From: an uncultured Pelagibacteraceae bacterium
GTDB taxonomy: Bacteria > Pseudomonadota > Alphaproteobacteria > Pelagibacterales > Pelagibacteraceae
Assembly: GCA_902570505.1 (NCBI GenBank)
Contig: CACFYR010000001.1
Location: 1 to 64,000, forward strand
Length of the DNA stretch: 64,000 bases
Direction of reading: 5' to 3'
Part shown: piece after piece, positions 13,690-25,149 of the stretch
Layout: each line of letters starts with the position of its first letter
How positions within the stretch are numbered: the stretch's first letter is position 1
Program-made: the position numbers and the translations under genes
Notes under the pieces: generated by a model
Database searches by the model: none
What the model was told of the DNA's origin: nothing
The model's input: the letters and a program-made list of their open reading frames with translations, nothing else

Positions 13690-14802
13690 CTAAATGAAAG
13701 GCAAATCACAAAGTCTGCCTGAGTAATCTTTTCCATCTATATTTATTTTGATCTCCTGAGAAACATTAAAATAGGGTTTATTAATCATTGCAATTCCAAT
13801 AACTTGTTTAAACATTGGATTATATGATCCGGATCTTAATTCACCAATAAAATTTTTAGAATTATCATATAAATTGATAGAACCATTAACTGCAATTTGC
13901 TGAGCGTCAATTTTAACTCCCATTAATTTTCTTTTAATGCCCTCGGACTTAACTCTTTTTAACTCTTCTTTTCCTAAAAATTCTACATCTGAATCCAAAT
14001 TTACATACTTATCAAAACCACATTCTAAAGGGTTATCACCAATATCAATATCGTTGCCATAGGATAGTAGAGAGCTTTCTATTCTTTCAATTAAATTTGG
14101 ACAACCAGGTTTTAAATTAAATTCATCTCCAACCTCAAATAATTTATCGTATAATGCAAGTCCTGCCTCCTCATGCTCCATGTATACCTCGAAACCACCT
14201 TGTTTTGACCATCCAGATCTTGCAATTAAATGTTTTGAGCCTCCAAATTCAAAATAATCAAATCCAAAAAATTTTAACTCTTTTATTTTTGGACCTAATA
14301 CTTTTTCCATTAAGCTTAAAGATTTTGGTCCTTGAACAGAAAAAATATCAACTTTTGCCTCAAATATATTAACATCATACCCTTTGCCAATAGCTAATCC
14401 TTTAGCGAATAACTCCAAGTCTGAATCCGATAAAGATATCCACCATCTATCCTCTGCTAATTTAAGAATTACCGGATCGCTTATTAATTTTGCTTTATGA
14501 TCTATAATAGGTGCATAGTAACACCTTCCTATTTTAGATTTTGATAAATCTCTGCAAGTTATAAGTTGTACCAATTTAGCAGAGTCTTTTCCGTTAATTT
14601 CTGTTTGTCTTTGTACTGATACATCCCAAACTTGTACATGACCCTTTAAATGATGGTATGCATCTTCTAATGTGCCTTCAAATTTTGTAGGTAAAAGCAT
14701 ATGATTATAAACTGTGTAAGCAGTCACTCCCTGTTTCTCAATTCTAGATGTATAGGGCGTTCCTCTTAATCTTCTTGATTTTGATATTAAGTAATTCTTC
14801 AT
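13690..14802 (-). CDS. dmdA: Dimethylsulfoniopropionate demethylase (GcvT-like aminomethyltransferase fold)
   Basis: [33 protein letters not shown] start and GcvT fold; next to hydrolase + acyl-CoA ligase + acyl-CoA dehydrogenase as in the SAR11 DMSP demethylation cluster. Confidence 0.88.
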   Translation of the reverse strand: MKNYLISKSRRLRGTPYTSRIEKQGVTAYTVYNHMLLPTKFEGTLEDAYHHLKGHVQVWDVSVQRQTEINGKDSAKLVQLITCRDLSKSKIGRCYYAPIIDHKAKLISDPVILKLAEDRWWISLSDSDLELFAKGLAIGKGYDVNIFEAKVDIFSVQGPKSLSLMEKVLGPKIKELKFFGFDYFEFGGSKHLIARSGWSKQGGFEVYMEHEEAGLALYDKLFEVGDEFNLKPGCPNLIERIESSLLSYGNDIDIGDNPLECGFDKYVNLDSDVEFLGKEELKRVKSEGIKRKLMGVKIDAQQIAVNGSINLYDNSKNFIGELRSGSYNPMFKQVIGIAMINKPYFNVSQEIKINIDGKDYSGRLCDLPFI

Positions 14803-15575
14803 TTATTTATAAAACCTAAAACATATTTTCTCATTTCAAATGCTTTCTCAAAAATAATCATATGTCCACAATTACTTATGACTTTTACTTCAGAATTTTT
14901 TATAATTTCCGCCATTTTATTTCCAACTTTTAGAGGCACCATTTTGTCCAAGTCTCCAAAAATACATAACGTAGGACAAATGATTTTTTCTAAAGATTCT
15001 TTACCGGTCTTATAGTTGTTACATGCATTTAAGTCTACATACAAAATTTCTCGAATTTCCCTAGTGGAATTGATTATTTTTTTTACAGGATTTCCACCTA
15101 TAAAGGCCTTAGATCCTTCATATCCCCATTTCATCATTAAAAGAATTGCTTTTTCATCTCCCGCGTAAGATAGATCCAAAAGATCTTGGTTCACAGGTAA
15201 TTTATATGATCCACCAACTAAAATTAGCTTCTCTGTTAAATTTGGATATCTTGATGCAAAATCAATTCCAACAAGACATCCTTGAGAATGACCAACGAAA
15301 TTTATTTTTTTAATATTTAATTTTTGTAATAATTCACTTGCCCAGTCAGAAATTCTTTCTATTGTATCTAAAGCTGGTCCTTGCGAATTTCCATGACCAG
15401 GTAAATCAACTGATAATACATTAAATCCATTTGTGATATAAAATTGCTCATGAAGAGACCAAACAATATGGGTTAAACCACTTCCATGCATTAATAATAT
15501 CGAGGGTTTTGTTAAGTCAATCTCTCTACCACCAGTTGAGATGAAAACATCCTTATCGTTGATGTTTATATTCAG
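14799..15575 (-). CDS. Alpha/beta hydrolase in DMSP cluster (ORF track starts at internal ATG 15491; likely real start is CTG at 15575)
   Basis: In-frame upstream translation L(M)[38 protein letters not shown]; oxyanion HGSG, nucleophile elbow GHSQG, C-terminal GH; CTGA overlap with upstream stop. Confidence 0.75.
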   Translation of the reverse strand: MNININDKDVFISTGGREIDLTKPSILLMHGSGLTHIVWSLHEQFYITNGFNVLSVDLPGHGNSQGPALDTIERISDWASELLQKLNIKKINFVGHSQGCLVGIDFASRYPNLTEKLILVGGSYKLPVNQDLLDLSYAGDEKAILLMMKWGYEGSKAFIGGNPVKKIINSTREIREILYVDLNACNNYKTGKESLEKIICPTLCIFGDLDKMVPLKVGNKMAEIIKNSEVKVISNCGHMIIFEKAFEMRKYVLGFINK

Positions 15576-17200
15576 TTTAGCTCCTTAGCCTTTTTTCTTA
15601 ATTCAAATTTCTGAATTTTTCCCGTTGAAGTTTTTGGTAATTCACAAAATTCTATTTTTTTTGGAACTTTAAAATTAGCTAGCGTCTCTTTACAAAATTC
15701 TATTAACTCTTTTTCTGTTGTTGGTTTATCCTTTACTGACTCTATAAATGCACAAGGCACCTCTCCCCATTTTTCATCAGGTTTTGCAACTACTGCGGCT
15801 ATAGATACTGATGGATGTTTTGCTAAAGTATTTTCAATTTCTATTGAAGAAATATTTTCTCCACCTGATATAATTATGTCCTTAGATCTGTCCTGGATTT
15901 TAATGTAACCATCTGGATGCATAACGGCCAAATCTCCAGAGTGAAACCAACCGTCTTTCATAGCTTTATCAGTAGCATCTTTATCTTTATAATATCCCTT
16001 CATAACAACATTTCCTTTTATCATTATCTCACCCATTGTTTTCCCATCTTGTGGAACTGGCCTCATTGTTTCTGGATCAATAACTGAAACACCTTCTGTA
16101 TTTGGATATCTAACACCTTGCCTTGCTTTAATTTCATTTATTTTATCTTCATCTAAAGAATTCCATTCATCATTCCAAGCACATTGAGTTATATGGCCAT
16201 ACGTTTCCGTTAATCCGTATACATGCATAACTTCAAATCCTAAACTCTTCATTTTTTTAAAAATGATACTTGGTGGTGGAGCGCCAGCAGTAAGAACATG
16301 AACTTTATGTTTTAACTCTTTTCTATCACTTTCGGAGGCACCTGTGATCATGTTGAGAACTATCGGTGCCCCTCCAAAGTGTGTAACTTTATATTTATCA
16401 ATTAAGTCAAAAATTTTTTTTATATCTATGTTCCTCAAACAAATAGTTTTGCCGTTGAGCATGGGAACTGTCCATGGATAACACCATCCATTACAATGAA
16501 ACATTGGAACAACGCATAAAAAAACAAGTCTATTTGGCATGTTCCAAGCAACAGCACTGCCGGTTGCCATTAAGTAAGACCCTCTGTGATGATAAACAAC
16601 ACCTTTTGGATTTCCAGTTGTTCCAGATGTGTAACTTAGAGAAATTGCTTGCCACTCATCATCTGGTTTCTTCCAAATATAATTTCTATCTCCAGATTTT
16701 AAAAACTCCTCATATTCAAGCTCTCCTATTTTACTTAACTTTGATTGATCAGCATACTTATCGTGGATATCTATGATCTTAATCTTTTTTTTAATACTTA
16801 ATAAAGCTTTTTTAACCACCTCGTGAAATTGTCTATCTACAATTAATACTTTCGCATCACTATGTTCAAGTATGTAACTTACTGTTTTAGAATCTAATCT
16901 GATATTTATAGTATTTAAAACAGCGCCGGTCATAGGTACCGAATAATGTGCCTCGAATATTTCTGGAGTATTGCAAGCCATAACGGATACAGTGTCACCT
17001 TTGCCAATTCCAATTTTTTCTAATGCACTAGCAAATTGAGTACATCTTTTATAGATTTCTGACCATGTATACTTTCTGTCTTCGTACACAAGGGCTTCAT
17101 AATTTGGATAAATATCTTTAGCTCTTTCTAAAAAAGTTAGTGGTGTTAATGGAACAAAGTTTGCGTTATTTTTATCTAGATTTTGTTCAAAGCTACTCAT
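15572..17200 (-). CDS. dmdB: AMP-dependent acyl-CoA ligase, likely 3-methylmercaptopropionyl-CoA ligase
   Basis: ANL family SYTSGTTGNPKGV, GLTETYG, GEIMIKGNVVMKGYYKD, C-terminal KTSTGKIQKFELR; operonic with dmdA and acyl-CoA dehydrogenase. Confidence 0.82.
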   Translation of the reverse strand: MSSFEQNLDKNNANFVPLTPLTFLERAKDIYPNYEALVYEDRKYTWSEIYKRCTQFASALEKIGIGKGDTVSVMACNTPEIFEAHYSVPMTGAVLNTINIRLDSKTVSYILEHSDAKVLIVDRQFHEVVKKALLSIKKKIKIIDIHDKYADQSKLSKIGELEYEEFLKSGDRNYIWKKPDDEWQAISLSYTSGTTGNPKGVVYHHRGSYLMATGSAVAWNMPNRLVFLCVVPMFHCNGWCYPWTVPMLNGKTICLRNIDIKKIFDLIDKYKVTHFGGAPIVLNMITGASESDRKELKHKVHVLTAGAPPPSIIFKKMKSLGFEVMHVYGLTETYGHITQCAWNDEWNSLDEDKINEIKARQGVRYPNTEGVSVIDPETMRPVPQDGKTMGEIMIKGNVVMKGYYKDKDATDKAMKDGWFHSGDLAVMHPDGYIKIQDRSKDIIISGGENISSIEIENTLAKHPSVSIAAVVAKPDEKWGEVPCAFIESVKDKPTTEKELIEFCKETLANFKVPKKIEFCELPKTSTGKIQKFELRKKAKELN

Positions 17201-17201
17201 T

Positions 17202-18971
17202 TTAATTAAATTTAAAATCCATTATATATCTACTACCACTCATAGCAGATGAGCAATGGGCATCTATTCTGGGAAGGACTCTTTGAAAGAAAAAATTTGC
17301 CGTTTGAATTTTATCCTCATAAAAAATTTTGTTATTGTCATAATCTTCGAAACTCACTTGTAATACCTTTAACCATGAGTAACCTACGGCTACCAGTCCT
17401 AAAACTTTTAAATAATCATTGCTAGCCGCATTTGCATCATCTTTGGAATTTTGAATTTTATCTTTAACCCATGATGTAAAAGAAGACAGCTTCTCTAAAT
17501 AAGTATCTAATATTGCAATAAACGGAGCAATTTTTTCATTGTTATTTATTTCCATTTCCTTTTTTACCATGTTTATATATCGATCAATTATGTCCCCGTT
17601 TTTGTTAACTAATTTTCTAAAAACTAAATCGATAGCTTGGACAGAATTTGTGCCCTCATAAATTGGTGTGATTCTGTTATCTCTATATAGTTGTTCTATT
17701 CCCTGATCTTTTGTATATCCATATCCTCCAAAAATTTGCATTGCTTCACTCGTTATCTCCGATCCCATGTCTGTAAATAAAGCTTTAACCACTGGTGTCA
17801 TAAGAGACACAAAGTCAGCTGCTTCTTGTTTAATTTTTTTGTTTTCGTGGTTTAAGCTGACTTCAGTTTGTTGGGATAACCAAAAACATAGCGCTCTCTC
17901 TCCCTCTATTATTGATTTCATATTTAAAAGAGATCTTCTAATATCTGCATGTTCAATGATAAAATCAGCAGACCCATTTGATGTTTTATTATTATTACTT
18001 TTTCCTTGTTTCCTTTCTTTAGAATACATCAAAGAATTTTGGTAAGCTATTTCTGATATTCCTAGACCTTGTATTCCTACGACAATTCTTTCAAGATTCA
18101 TCATCGTAAACATTGAGTTTAGTCCTTTATTTTTTGGTCCTATCATATAACCAACTGCATCATCAAAATTTAAAACACATGTTGCTGAGCCCTTTATACC
18201 CATTTTGCTCTCGATTGATCCAGTGCTAATACCATTTCTTGGTCCCAAACTTCCGTCGTCATTGACAATATACTTGGGAACTAAAAACAAACTAATTCCT
18301 CTTGTGCCAGATGGAGAGTCTGTTGACCGAGCAATTACTAAATGAATGATATTCTCTGTTAAATCATGATCTCCAGATGTAATAAAAATTTTTTGACCAC
18401 TTAATTTATAAGTTCCGTCACTCTGCTCAACTGCTTTTGTTTTCAATAAACCTAAATCAGTTCCACATATTGGTTCAGTTAAACACATTGTACCACTCCA
18501 CTTACCCTCTACCATCTTAGGTAAATATTTATCTTTAACCTCATTTGTAGCATGATGGTTTATGCAATTATATGCTCCAATACTTAGCTCACTATACAGC
18601 TTAAAGGATAATGATGCAGAGGAAAGCATTTCATCAAAAAAGGCACTTACAGTTTTTGGCATTCCTTGACCACCATATTTTGGATCACAAGATAGAGAGG
18701 TCCAACCATCCTCTATATATTTTTTATAAGCTTCTTTATATCCTGGTGGTGTTCTAACGACACCATTTTCCAATGTAGCTGGTTGTTCATCACCAACTTT
18801 GGCCAACGGTAAAATAATATTTTGATTAATTTTTGCAGCCTCTTCAAGAATATTTTTTACAAGATCTGGTGTTACATCTTTATATTTTTCTAATTCATTA
18901 TACGATTTATTATTTCTAAGTTTCTCATAAAGAAACATCATATCTTCAACTGGTGCTGTATATGTTGTCAT
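17202..18971 (-). CDS. dmdC: Acyl-CoA dehydrogenase, likely 3-methylmercaptopropionyl-CoA dehydrogenase
   Basis: Long (589 aa) ACAD with MCLTEPICGTDLG, QIFGGYGYTKDQGIEQLYRDNRITPIYEGTN; operonic with dmdB. Confidence 0.82.
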   Translation of the reverse strand: MTTYTAPVEDMMFLYEKLRNNKSYNELEKYKDVTPDLVKNILEEAAKINQNIILPLAKVGDEQPATLENGVVRTPPGYKEAYKKYIEDGWTSLSCDPKYGGQGMPKTVSAFFDEMLSSASLSFKLYSELSIGAYNCINHHATNEVKDKYLPKMVEGKWSGTMCLTEPICGTDLGLLKTKAVEQSDGTYKLSGQKIFITSGDHDLTENIIHLVIARSTDSPSGTRGISLFLVPKYIVNDDGSLGPRNGISTGSIESKMGIKGSATCVLNFDDAVGYMIGPKNKGLNSMFTMMNLERIVVGIQGLGISEIAYQNSLMYSKERKQGKSNNNKTSNGSADFIIEHADIRRSLLNMKSIIEGERALCFWLSQQTEVSLNHENKKIKQEAADFVSLMTPVVKALFTDMGSEITSEAMQIFGGYGYTKDQGIEQLYRDNRITPIYEGTNSVQAIDLVFRKLVNKNGDIIDRYINMVKKEMEINNNEKIAPFIAILDTYLEKLSSFTSWVKDKIQNSKDDANAASNDYLKVLGLVAVGYSWLKVLQVSFEDYDNNKIFYEDKIQTANFFFQRVLPRIDAHCSSAMSGSRYIMDFKFN

Positions 18972-18998
18972 ATATTTATATAAATTAATTTATATTTT

Positions 18999-20108
18999 CT
19001 AATTTTGCAAATAAGCAATAATCGCATCACCCATTACTTTTGTAGATACCTCTTTATTGCCTTTGGACAAAATATCTTTAGTTCTAAGTCCGTCATTTAA
19101 GACTTTTTGTACAGCATCCTCTATTTCTTTTGCTTCTTTATCTAGATTTAAAGAATATTTTAAAGCCATCGAAAAACTTAGAATCGTTGCAATAGGATTA
19201 GCCAAGCCTTTACCGGCAATATCTGGAGCTGAACCATGTACTGGCTCATACATGGATCTCATATTTCCATCTTTATCTTTTGCCCCTAGAGATGCAGATG
19301 GTAAAAGACCTAATGATCCTGTAAGCATTGCAGCTTCGTCTGATAAAATATCACCAAATAAGTTATCTGTAACAATTACATCAAATTGTTTTGGGTTCCT
19401 CAAAAGTTGCATTGCACAATTATCTGCGAGCATATGTTCAAGCTCAACATCTTTATATTCCTTATCATGAAGTATTTGAATTTCTTCTTTCCAAAGTTGT
19501 CCAGCTTCCATCACATTTGATTTTTCACATGAAGTTACTTTATTATTTCTTTTTTTTGCTAAATCAAAAGCTACTCTTCCAACTCTTTCTATTTCATTGG
19601 TCGTATAAGTGTGAGTATTAATTCCTTTCCTCTCACCATTGTTAATTGGTTTAATTCCACGTGGTTCTCCAAAATAGATACCTCCTGTTAACTCTCTAAC
19701 AATCATAATGTCTAGACCAGAGACTATTTCTGGCTTCAAACTTGATGCGTCAACTAATTGTTTAAAACATATGGCTGGTCTTAAATTTGCAAATAATTTT
19801 AATTCTTTCCTTAATTTTAGTAATGCTCTTTCAGGTTTTTTTGAAAACTCTAAACTATCCCACTTAGGTCCGCCCACTGCACCTAAAACTACAGCTTGGC
19901 TCTCCAATGCCTTATAAAAAACTTCGTCAGTAATTGGCGTTCTGTGTTTATCATATGCTGCACCTCCAACTAAGTCTTCGTCTATCTCAAAATCAAGTGA
20001 TCGATTTTTATTTAACCACTCTATAATTTTTCTGACTTCTGCGATAACCTCTGGCCCAATTCCGTCTCCAGGTAGTAAAAGAATTCTTCTCTTTTTTACT
20101 TTAATCAT
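18999..20108 (-). CDS. leuB: 3-isopropylmalate dehydrogenase (start probably [16 protein letters not shown] rather than track start 20147)
   Basis: [32 protein letters not shown]. Confidence 0.95.
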   Translation of the reverse strand: MIKVKKRRILLLPGDGIGPEVIAEVRKIIEWLNKNRSLDFEIDEDLVGGAAYDKHRTPITDEVFYKALESQAVVLGAVGGPKWDSLEFSKKPERALLKLRKELKLFANLRPAICFKQLVDASSLKPEIVSGLDIMIVRELTGGIYFGEPRGIKPINNGERKGINTHTYTTNEIERVGRVAFDLAKKRNNKVTSCEKSNVMEAGQLWKEEIQILHDKEYKDVELEHMLADNCAMQLLRNPKQFDVIVTDNLFGDILSDEAAMLTGSLGLLPSASLGAKDKDGNMRSMYEPVHGSAPDIAGKGLANPIATILSFSMALKYSLNLDKEAKEIEDAVQKVLNDGLRTKDILSKGNKEVSTKVMGDAIIAYLQN

Positions 20109-20706
20109 TAAAAATCCATGGTCTTTCAGATTTAATTTTATTCTCAAATTCTTGAATTTTTGACTTATGATTTAAAGACAAAGCAATGTCATCGTAACCC
20201 TCAATTAAACATTCTTTTTTAAAATCATCGATATCAAATTTAATCTCATTATTTCCATAACTAATTTTTTGCTCAATTAAGTCGACTTTAATTTCTTCTT
20301 TTCGTGTAGAGTACTCTGCAAGTTCTTTAATTTTGTCCTCTGAAATTGTGATTGGTAAAATTCCATTTTTAAAACAATTGTTATAAAAAATATCTGCATA
20401 ACTGGAGCTTATTACGCAAGTGATTCCAAAATCTAAAAGCGCCCAAGGAGCATGTTCTCTTGAGGATCCACAACCAAAATTTTTTCCAGCAATTAATATT
20501 TTTGAGTTTTTATATGGATCTTTGTTTAAAATAAAATCTTTTATTTTATTGCCATCTTGATCATATCGCATTTCAAAAAACAAACTTTTTCCTAGCCCTG
20601 TTCTTTTAATAGTTTTAAGAAATTGTTTTGGTATTATCATATCTGTATCAATATTGACTATCGGCAAATAAGCTGGAATGCTTTTTAAATTTGTAAATTT
20701 TTTCAT
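20101..20706 (-). CDS. leuD: 3-isopropylmalate dehydratase small subunit
   Basis: [29 protein letters not shown]. Confidence 0.97.
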   Translation of the reverse strand: MKKFTNLKSIPAYLPIVNIDTDMIIPKQFLKTIKRTGLGKSLFFEMRYDQDGNKIKDFILNKDPYKNSKILIAGKNFGCGSSREHAPWALLDFGITCVISSSYADIFYNNCFKNGILPITISEDKIKELAEYSTRKEEIKVDLIEQKISYGNNEIKFDIDDFKKECLIEGYDDIALSLNHKSKIQEFENKIKSERPWIFND

Positions 20707-22109
20707 TAATTGGAATATTTTCTTACATCATCTAAATTACCAGAAACTGCTGCAGCGGCAGCCATTGCTGGACTTACTAAATGAGTTCGTCCACCCCTGC
20801 CTTGACGTCCTTCGAAGTTTCTGTTTGAAGTAGATGCACATCTCTCTTCTGGTTTTAATTTATCTGCGTTCATTGCTAAGCACATTGAACATCCAGGTTC
20901 TCTCCATTCAAAACCAGAGCTAATAAATATTTTGTCTAATCCCTCCTGCTCTGCTTGTTCTTTTACAAGTCCTGAGCCTGGCACAACCATTGCATTAACG
21001 TGTTTAGCTATTTTTTTATCTTTTAATATTTTTGCAGCTTCTCTTAAATCCTCAATTCTCCCATTTGTACAACTGCCTATAAATACCTTATCGATTTTTA
21101 TATCCTTAACATTTATATCTGGTTTTAATCCCATGTATTTTAAAGATCTTTCAATTGAGCTTTTCTTATCTGGATCAGTGATATCTTTCGGATTTGGCAC
21201 CTTTCCATCAATAGGTACAACATCTTGAGGAGAGGTTCCCCAAGTAACCATCGGTTTTATATCTCTACCGTCAAGTTTTACTTCTTCATCAAATATTGCG
21301 TTATCATCTGAATAAAGTTTACTCCAATAATTTAAAGCTTTATCCCAATTTTCTTTTTTAGGAGAAAAAGGTCTATCTTTTAGATATTTAAATGTCTTTT
21401 CATCTGGTTTAATCAGCCCAGCTCTCGCTCCACCCTCAATAGTCATATTACAAATTGTCATTCTTTGTTCCATGCTTAATGAAGAAACTACATCACCTGC
21501 ATATTCTATAACATAGCCAGTTCCTCCAGCTGTTCCAATTTTTCCAATGATTTGTAAAATAACATCTTTAGATGTCACACCAATTGAGAGTTTTCCATTT
21601 ACACTTATTCGTAAGTTTTTAGATTTTTTTTGAACCAAAGTTTGTGTTGCTAATACATGTTCAACTTCTGATGTTCCAATTCCAAACGCTAAAGCTCCAA
21701 ATGCTCCATGGGTTGCAGTATGACTATCTCCACACACAATTACTGTCCCTGGTTGAGTAAAACCTTGCTCTGGCCCTATGATATGGACGATACCTTGTCT
21801 TTTATCGTTCATGCCAAACAATTTAATTCCAAATTCTTTGCAATTTTTTTCTAAAGTCTCTACTTGAATTTTTGAATCCTCATCTGCTATACCTTTTGAC
21901 CTATCCGTTGTTGGAACATTATGATCCGCAACAGCTAAAGTCAAATTAGGCTGTCTAACTTTTCTATTAGATGTTCTTAAACCCTCAAAAGCTTGAGGGC
22001 TAGTTACCTCATGTACTAAATGTCTATCAACAAAAAGTAAAGATGTTCCATCATCTTGTTGATGTACTAAATGATGATTCCAAATTTTATCGTATAAAGT
22101 TTGAGACAT
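20706..22109 (-). CDS. leuC: 3-isopropylmalate dehydratase large subunit
   Basis: [49 protein letters not shown]. Confidence 0.97.
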   Translation of the reverse strand: MSQTLYDKIWNHHLVHQQDDGTSLLFVDRHLVHEVTSPQAFEGLRTSNRKVRQPNLTLAVADHNVPTTDRSKGIADEDSKIQVETLEKNCKEFGIKLFGMNDKRQGIVHIIGPEQGFTQPGTVIVCGDSHTATHGAFGALAFGIGTSEVEHVLATQTLVQKKSKNLRISVNGKLSIGVTSKDVILQIIGKIGTAGGTGYVIEYAGDVVSSLSMEQRMTICNMTIEGGARAGLIKPDEKTFKYLKDRPFSPKKENWDKALNYWSKLYSDDNAIFDEEVKLDGRDIKPMVTWGTSPQDVVPIDGKVPNPKDITDPDKKSSIERSLKYMGLKPDINVKDIKIDKVFIGSCTNGRIEDLREAAKILKDKKIAKHVNAMVVPGSGLVKEQAEQEGLDKIFISSGFEWREPGCSMCLAMNADKLKPEERCASTSNRNFEGRQGRGGRTHLVSPAMAAAAAVSGNLDDVRKYSN

Positions 22110-22118
22110 TAGAAAAAA

Positions 22119-22670
22119 TTATTTTTTTTCTGAAGATCCCTCATCTTTTTTTAAGGTCTCTTCTTTTTTCGAATCTTCTTTTTCTTCAGTGGTTTTATTA
22201 ATTTCTTGAGCCTTGTTTTCAACAGCAACTCTTTCATCAGCTTCTACTGGGGTATTAATATTTTCTTGTTTAACCTCTATATCAATACCTATATTTTTTC
22301 TAATTTTTTCTGCAATTCTTGCAGATTTACCTGTTCTATCTCTCAAATAATAAAGTTTTGCTCTTCTTACTTCTCCTGATCTAATTACCTTAATTGAATT
22401 CACAATAGGACTATACAATGCGAATGTTCTTTCAACACCTTCTCCAAAAGATATTTTTCTCACTGTAAATGATGAGTTTATATCTCTATTTTTTTTTGCG
22501 ATACAAACTCCCTCAAAGTATTGTATCCTATCTCTCTTGCCTTCGGAAATTTTTACTCCAACTTTAATAATATCTCCTGGGAAAAAATCTGGTAGTTTTT
22601 TTTCTGCAGATATTTGTGCAACATTGGCTTTATTTATTTCGTCAATTGTTTTCATTTTTAAGTTAGTCAA
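22119..22670 (-). CDS. rplS: 50S ribosomal protein L19 with long Lys/Glu-rich C-terminal extension
   Basis: [32 protein letters not shown]; tail [34 protein letters not shown]. Confidence 0.95.
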   Translation of the reverse strand: MTNLKMKTIDEINKANVAQISAEKKLPDFFPGDIIKVGVKISEGKRDRIQYFEGVCIAKKNRDINSSFTVRKISFGEGVERTFALYSPIVNSIKVIRSGEVRRAKLYYLRDRTGKSARIAEKIRKNIGIDIEVKQENINTPVEADERVAVENKAQEINKTTEEKEDSKKEETLKKDEGSSEKK

Positions 22671-22671
22671 A

Positions 22672-23361
22672 TTAATTTTTTTTATTATATTTTTGCCATA
22701 AATCTGGTCTTCGGTCGCGAGTTATAGCCTCAGATTGAGATAAACGCCAGTGTTTAATTTTAGCATGATCCCCTGATAAAAGTACATTTGGAACTTCTTT
22801 TTCCTCCCAAATTTGAGGTTTTGTGTACTGAGGATACTCCAAAAGCCCGTTTTCAAAACTTTCCTCTTTTGTCGAATTTTCGTTACCCAAAACTCCTGGC
22901 AATAGTCTTAGGATTGCATCTATAAAAACAAACGCTGCTGTCTCACCTCCGGAAAGTATAAAATCACCTATGCTATATTCTTCGATATTTCTAGTTTCAA
23001 TTACCCTTTGATCGATACCCTCAAAACGTCCACAAATAATATTAACCACTTTTTCTGATGAAAGTTCTTTTGCGATCTTTTGATTAAAAATTTTACCCCT
23101 TGGTGTTAGAAAGATGACTTTTTCTCCTTTTACAACATTATTATCTAAAGCACTTCCTATAACATCTGGTTTTATTAACATACCTGATCCACCTCCATAA
23201 GGGGTATCGTCAACTTTCAGATTTTTATCACTTGAATATTTACGTATATCAATATTTTCCAACTTCCATAATTTGTTCTCAATTGCTTTTGCAAATAAAC
23301 CTTCGCTTAATGGGCCTGGAAACATTTCTGGATACAAAGTAAATAATCTTGTGATAAACAT
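22672..23361 (-). CDS. trmD: tRNA (guanine-N1)-methyltransferase
   Basis: [33 protein letters not shown]. Confidence 0.97.
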   Translation of the reverse strand: MFITRLFTLYPEMFPGPLSEGLFAKAIENKLWKLENIDIRKYSSDKNLKVDDTPYGGGSGMLIKPDVIGSALDNNVVKGEKVIFLTPRGKIFNQKIAKELSSEKVVNIICGRFEGIDQRVIETRNIEEYSIGDFILSGGETAAFVFIDAILRLLPGVLGNENSTKEESFENGLLEYPQYTKPQIWEEKEVPNVLLSGDHAKIKHWRLSQSEAITRDRRPDLWQKYNKKN

Positions 23362-23763
23362 TTATTTTTTTTCTTCCTTAGGTGCTTCAGCTTTTTTTTC
23401 TTCCTTAGGTGCTTCAGCTTTTTTTTCTTCCTTAGGTGCTTCTTCAGATTTTTCCTCTTTTTTTCTGTCCTTCTTTGGAATAGCTTTTTGAGGATTGTTA
23501 CCTTTTTTAGGCATTGGCATTATTTGATTTTCACCCAAAATTCTTGCTACTCTTGTTGTTGGTTGAGCTCCTTGACCTAACCAATATTTTATTCTTTCCT
23601 CAACTAATCCAACTCGTTCCTTTTTATCTTTTGGCATTAGTGGGTTAAAAAAACCTAATTTTTCTATAAATCTTCCATCTCTTGAAAATCTACTATCTGC
23701 TACAACTATTTTGTAGACTGGTCTTTTCTTCGTTCCTCCCATTGATAGTCTTAATTTTAACAT
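23362..23763 (-). CDS. rpsP: 30S ribosomal protein S16 with repetitive [10 protein letters not shown]-terminal tail
   Basis: [42 protein letters not shown]. Confidence 0.96.
   Translation of the reverse strand: MLKLRLSMGGTKKRPVYKIVVADSRFSRDGRFIEKLGFFNPLMPKDKKERVGLVEERIKYWLGQGAQPTTRVARILGENQIMPMPKKGNNPQKAIPKKDRKKEEKSEEAPKEEKKAEAPKEEKKAEAPKEEKK
23377..23450. repeat. 27-bp tandem repeat within the 3' end of rpsP (approximate bounds)
   Basis: Repeated ttcttccttaggtgcttcagcttttttt, three copies with the third diverging; encodes EAPKEEKKA units. Confidence 0.9.
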
Positions 23764-23776
23764 GTTTCTCCTTTTG

Positions 23777-25135
23777 TTATTTTAATTGATTAAAAAGTTC
23801 TGGCGGAATTCCTTTATCAGCCATGCCTTTTGTATTTCCTTTTGACATTTTCTTCATCATTTCAGACATCATTTTAAATTGTTTCAACAATTTATTGATA
23901 GTGGCAATGTCGGTTCCTGAGCCATTAGCAATTCTTTTCTTTCTCGATCCATCGATTATCTTTGGGTTTTCTCTTTCTCTTTTTGTCATAGATAAAATAA
24001 CTGCTTCATTTTGAGTAATAATTTTTTCGTCAACACCGGCTTGATCCATTTGTGACTTTATTTTAGAAACTCCAGGTAAAAAAGACATGACCCCTTCAAT
24101 TCCACCCATTTTTTTCATTTGTCTTAACTGAGAAAGATAATCCTCAAGAGAAAATTGTCCTTTTTTTAATTTTTCCTCTGCTTTTTTTAATTTTTCTTCA
24201 TCTAAATCTTCTGCAGCTTTTTCAACTAAAGAAACGATATCTCCCATTCCTAAAATTCTGTTAGCCACTCTATCTGGGTGAAATACCTCTAAATTATCAA
24301 TTTTTTCTCCTACGCCTAAAAATTTTACTGGAACTTCTGAAACATATTTCATACTTAATGCTGCTCCTCCTCGTCCATCACCATCAGATCTGGTCAAAAC
24401 GATTCCCGAAACATTCACAGTATTTTTAAATTCTTTTGCAACATTTGCTGCCACTTGACCTGTTAACGAGTCTGCAACTAACATTACTTCTGAAGGTTTT
24501 ATTATATTTTCTATTTCTTTAATCTCACTCATCATTTGAAGATCAATTTGAGTACGTCCTGCCGTGTCAAATATAATAACTTCCGAACCGTTTAAATTCG
24601 CTGCACTTAATGCTCTTCTACAAATATCTCCTGGCAATTGTCCTTCTATAATTGGAAGAGTTAGAATATTATTCTGTTCACCTAATAATTTTAATTGTTC
24701 CTGAGCTGCTGGCCTATAAATATCCAGACTTACCATCATCACTTTTTTTTTTTTATTTTTTTCAATGAATTTTGCAATCTTAGCAGTTGTAGTAGTTTTA
24801 CCGGATCCTTGTAAACCAACCATCATAATTGGGACCGGCGGAACAGAATTTAGATTAATTTCAGAATTTTTTTCACCCAAAAGTGATACTAATTCATCAT
24901 ATACAACTTTTACAACCATCTCGCCAGGTGACGTAGATCTGATAATTTCTTTACCAACGGCTTTAGGTTTTACTTTAGATATAAACTCCTTAGCAACCTC
25001 TAAGGAGACATCCGCTTCAAGTAGCGCAAGCCTTATTGCTTTCAAACCTTCATCCACTTGTTTTTCATCAAGTGAAGGAGCTTTTTTTAAGGAGGAAAAA
25101 ACTTCCTCGAATTTATTTGTTAAATTTTCAAACAT
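23777..25135 (-). CDS. ffh: Signal recognition particle GTPase Ffh
   Basis: [27 protein letters not shown]-terminal M domain. Confidence 0.97.
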   Translation of the reverse strand: MFENLTNKFEEVFSSLKKAPSLDEKQVDEGLKAIRLALLEADVSLEVAKEFISKVKPKAVGKEIIRSTSPGEMVVKVVYDELVSLLGEKNSEINLNSVPPVPIMMVGLQGSGKTTTTAKIAKFIEKNKKKKVMMVSLDIYRPAAQEQLKLLGEQNNILTLPIIEGQLPGDICRRALSAANLNGSEVIIFDTAGRTQIDLQMMSEIKEIENIIKPSEVMLVADSLTGQVAANVAKEFKNTVNVSGIVLTRSDGDGRGGAALSMKYVSEVPVKFLGVGEKIDNLEVFHPDRVANRILGMGDIVSLVEKAAEDLDEEKLKKAEEKLKKGQFSLEDYLSQLRQMKKMGGIEGVMSFLPGVSKIKSQMDQAGVDEKIITQNEAVILSMTKRERENPKIIDGSRKKRIANGSGTDIATINKLLKQFKMMSEMMKKMSKGNTKGMADKGIPPELFNQLK

Positions 25136-25149
25136 ATTTTTTTCCAGCA

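Noticed and set aside
15492-15571. Possible frameshift/pseudogene at the start of the DMSP-cluster hydrolase
   Set aside because: The frame is open and encodes the expected first strands; a non-ATG start explains it better than a lesion.
20109-20147. N-terminal extension of leuB ([13 protein letters not shown])
   Set aside because: Antiparallel to no feature but lies inside leuD; the conserved LeuB start is [16 protein letters not shown], giving a typical 8-bp overlap.
23273-23491. Plus-strand ORF with [18 protein letters not shown] repeats
   Set aside because: Antisense reading of the rpsP tandem repeat; the repetition is explained by the S16 tail.
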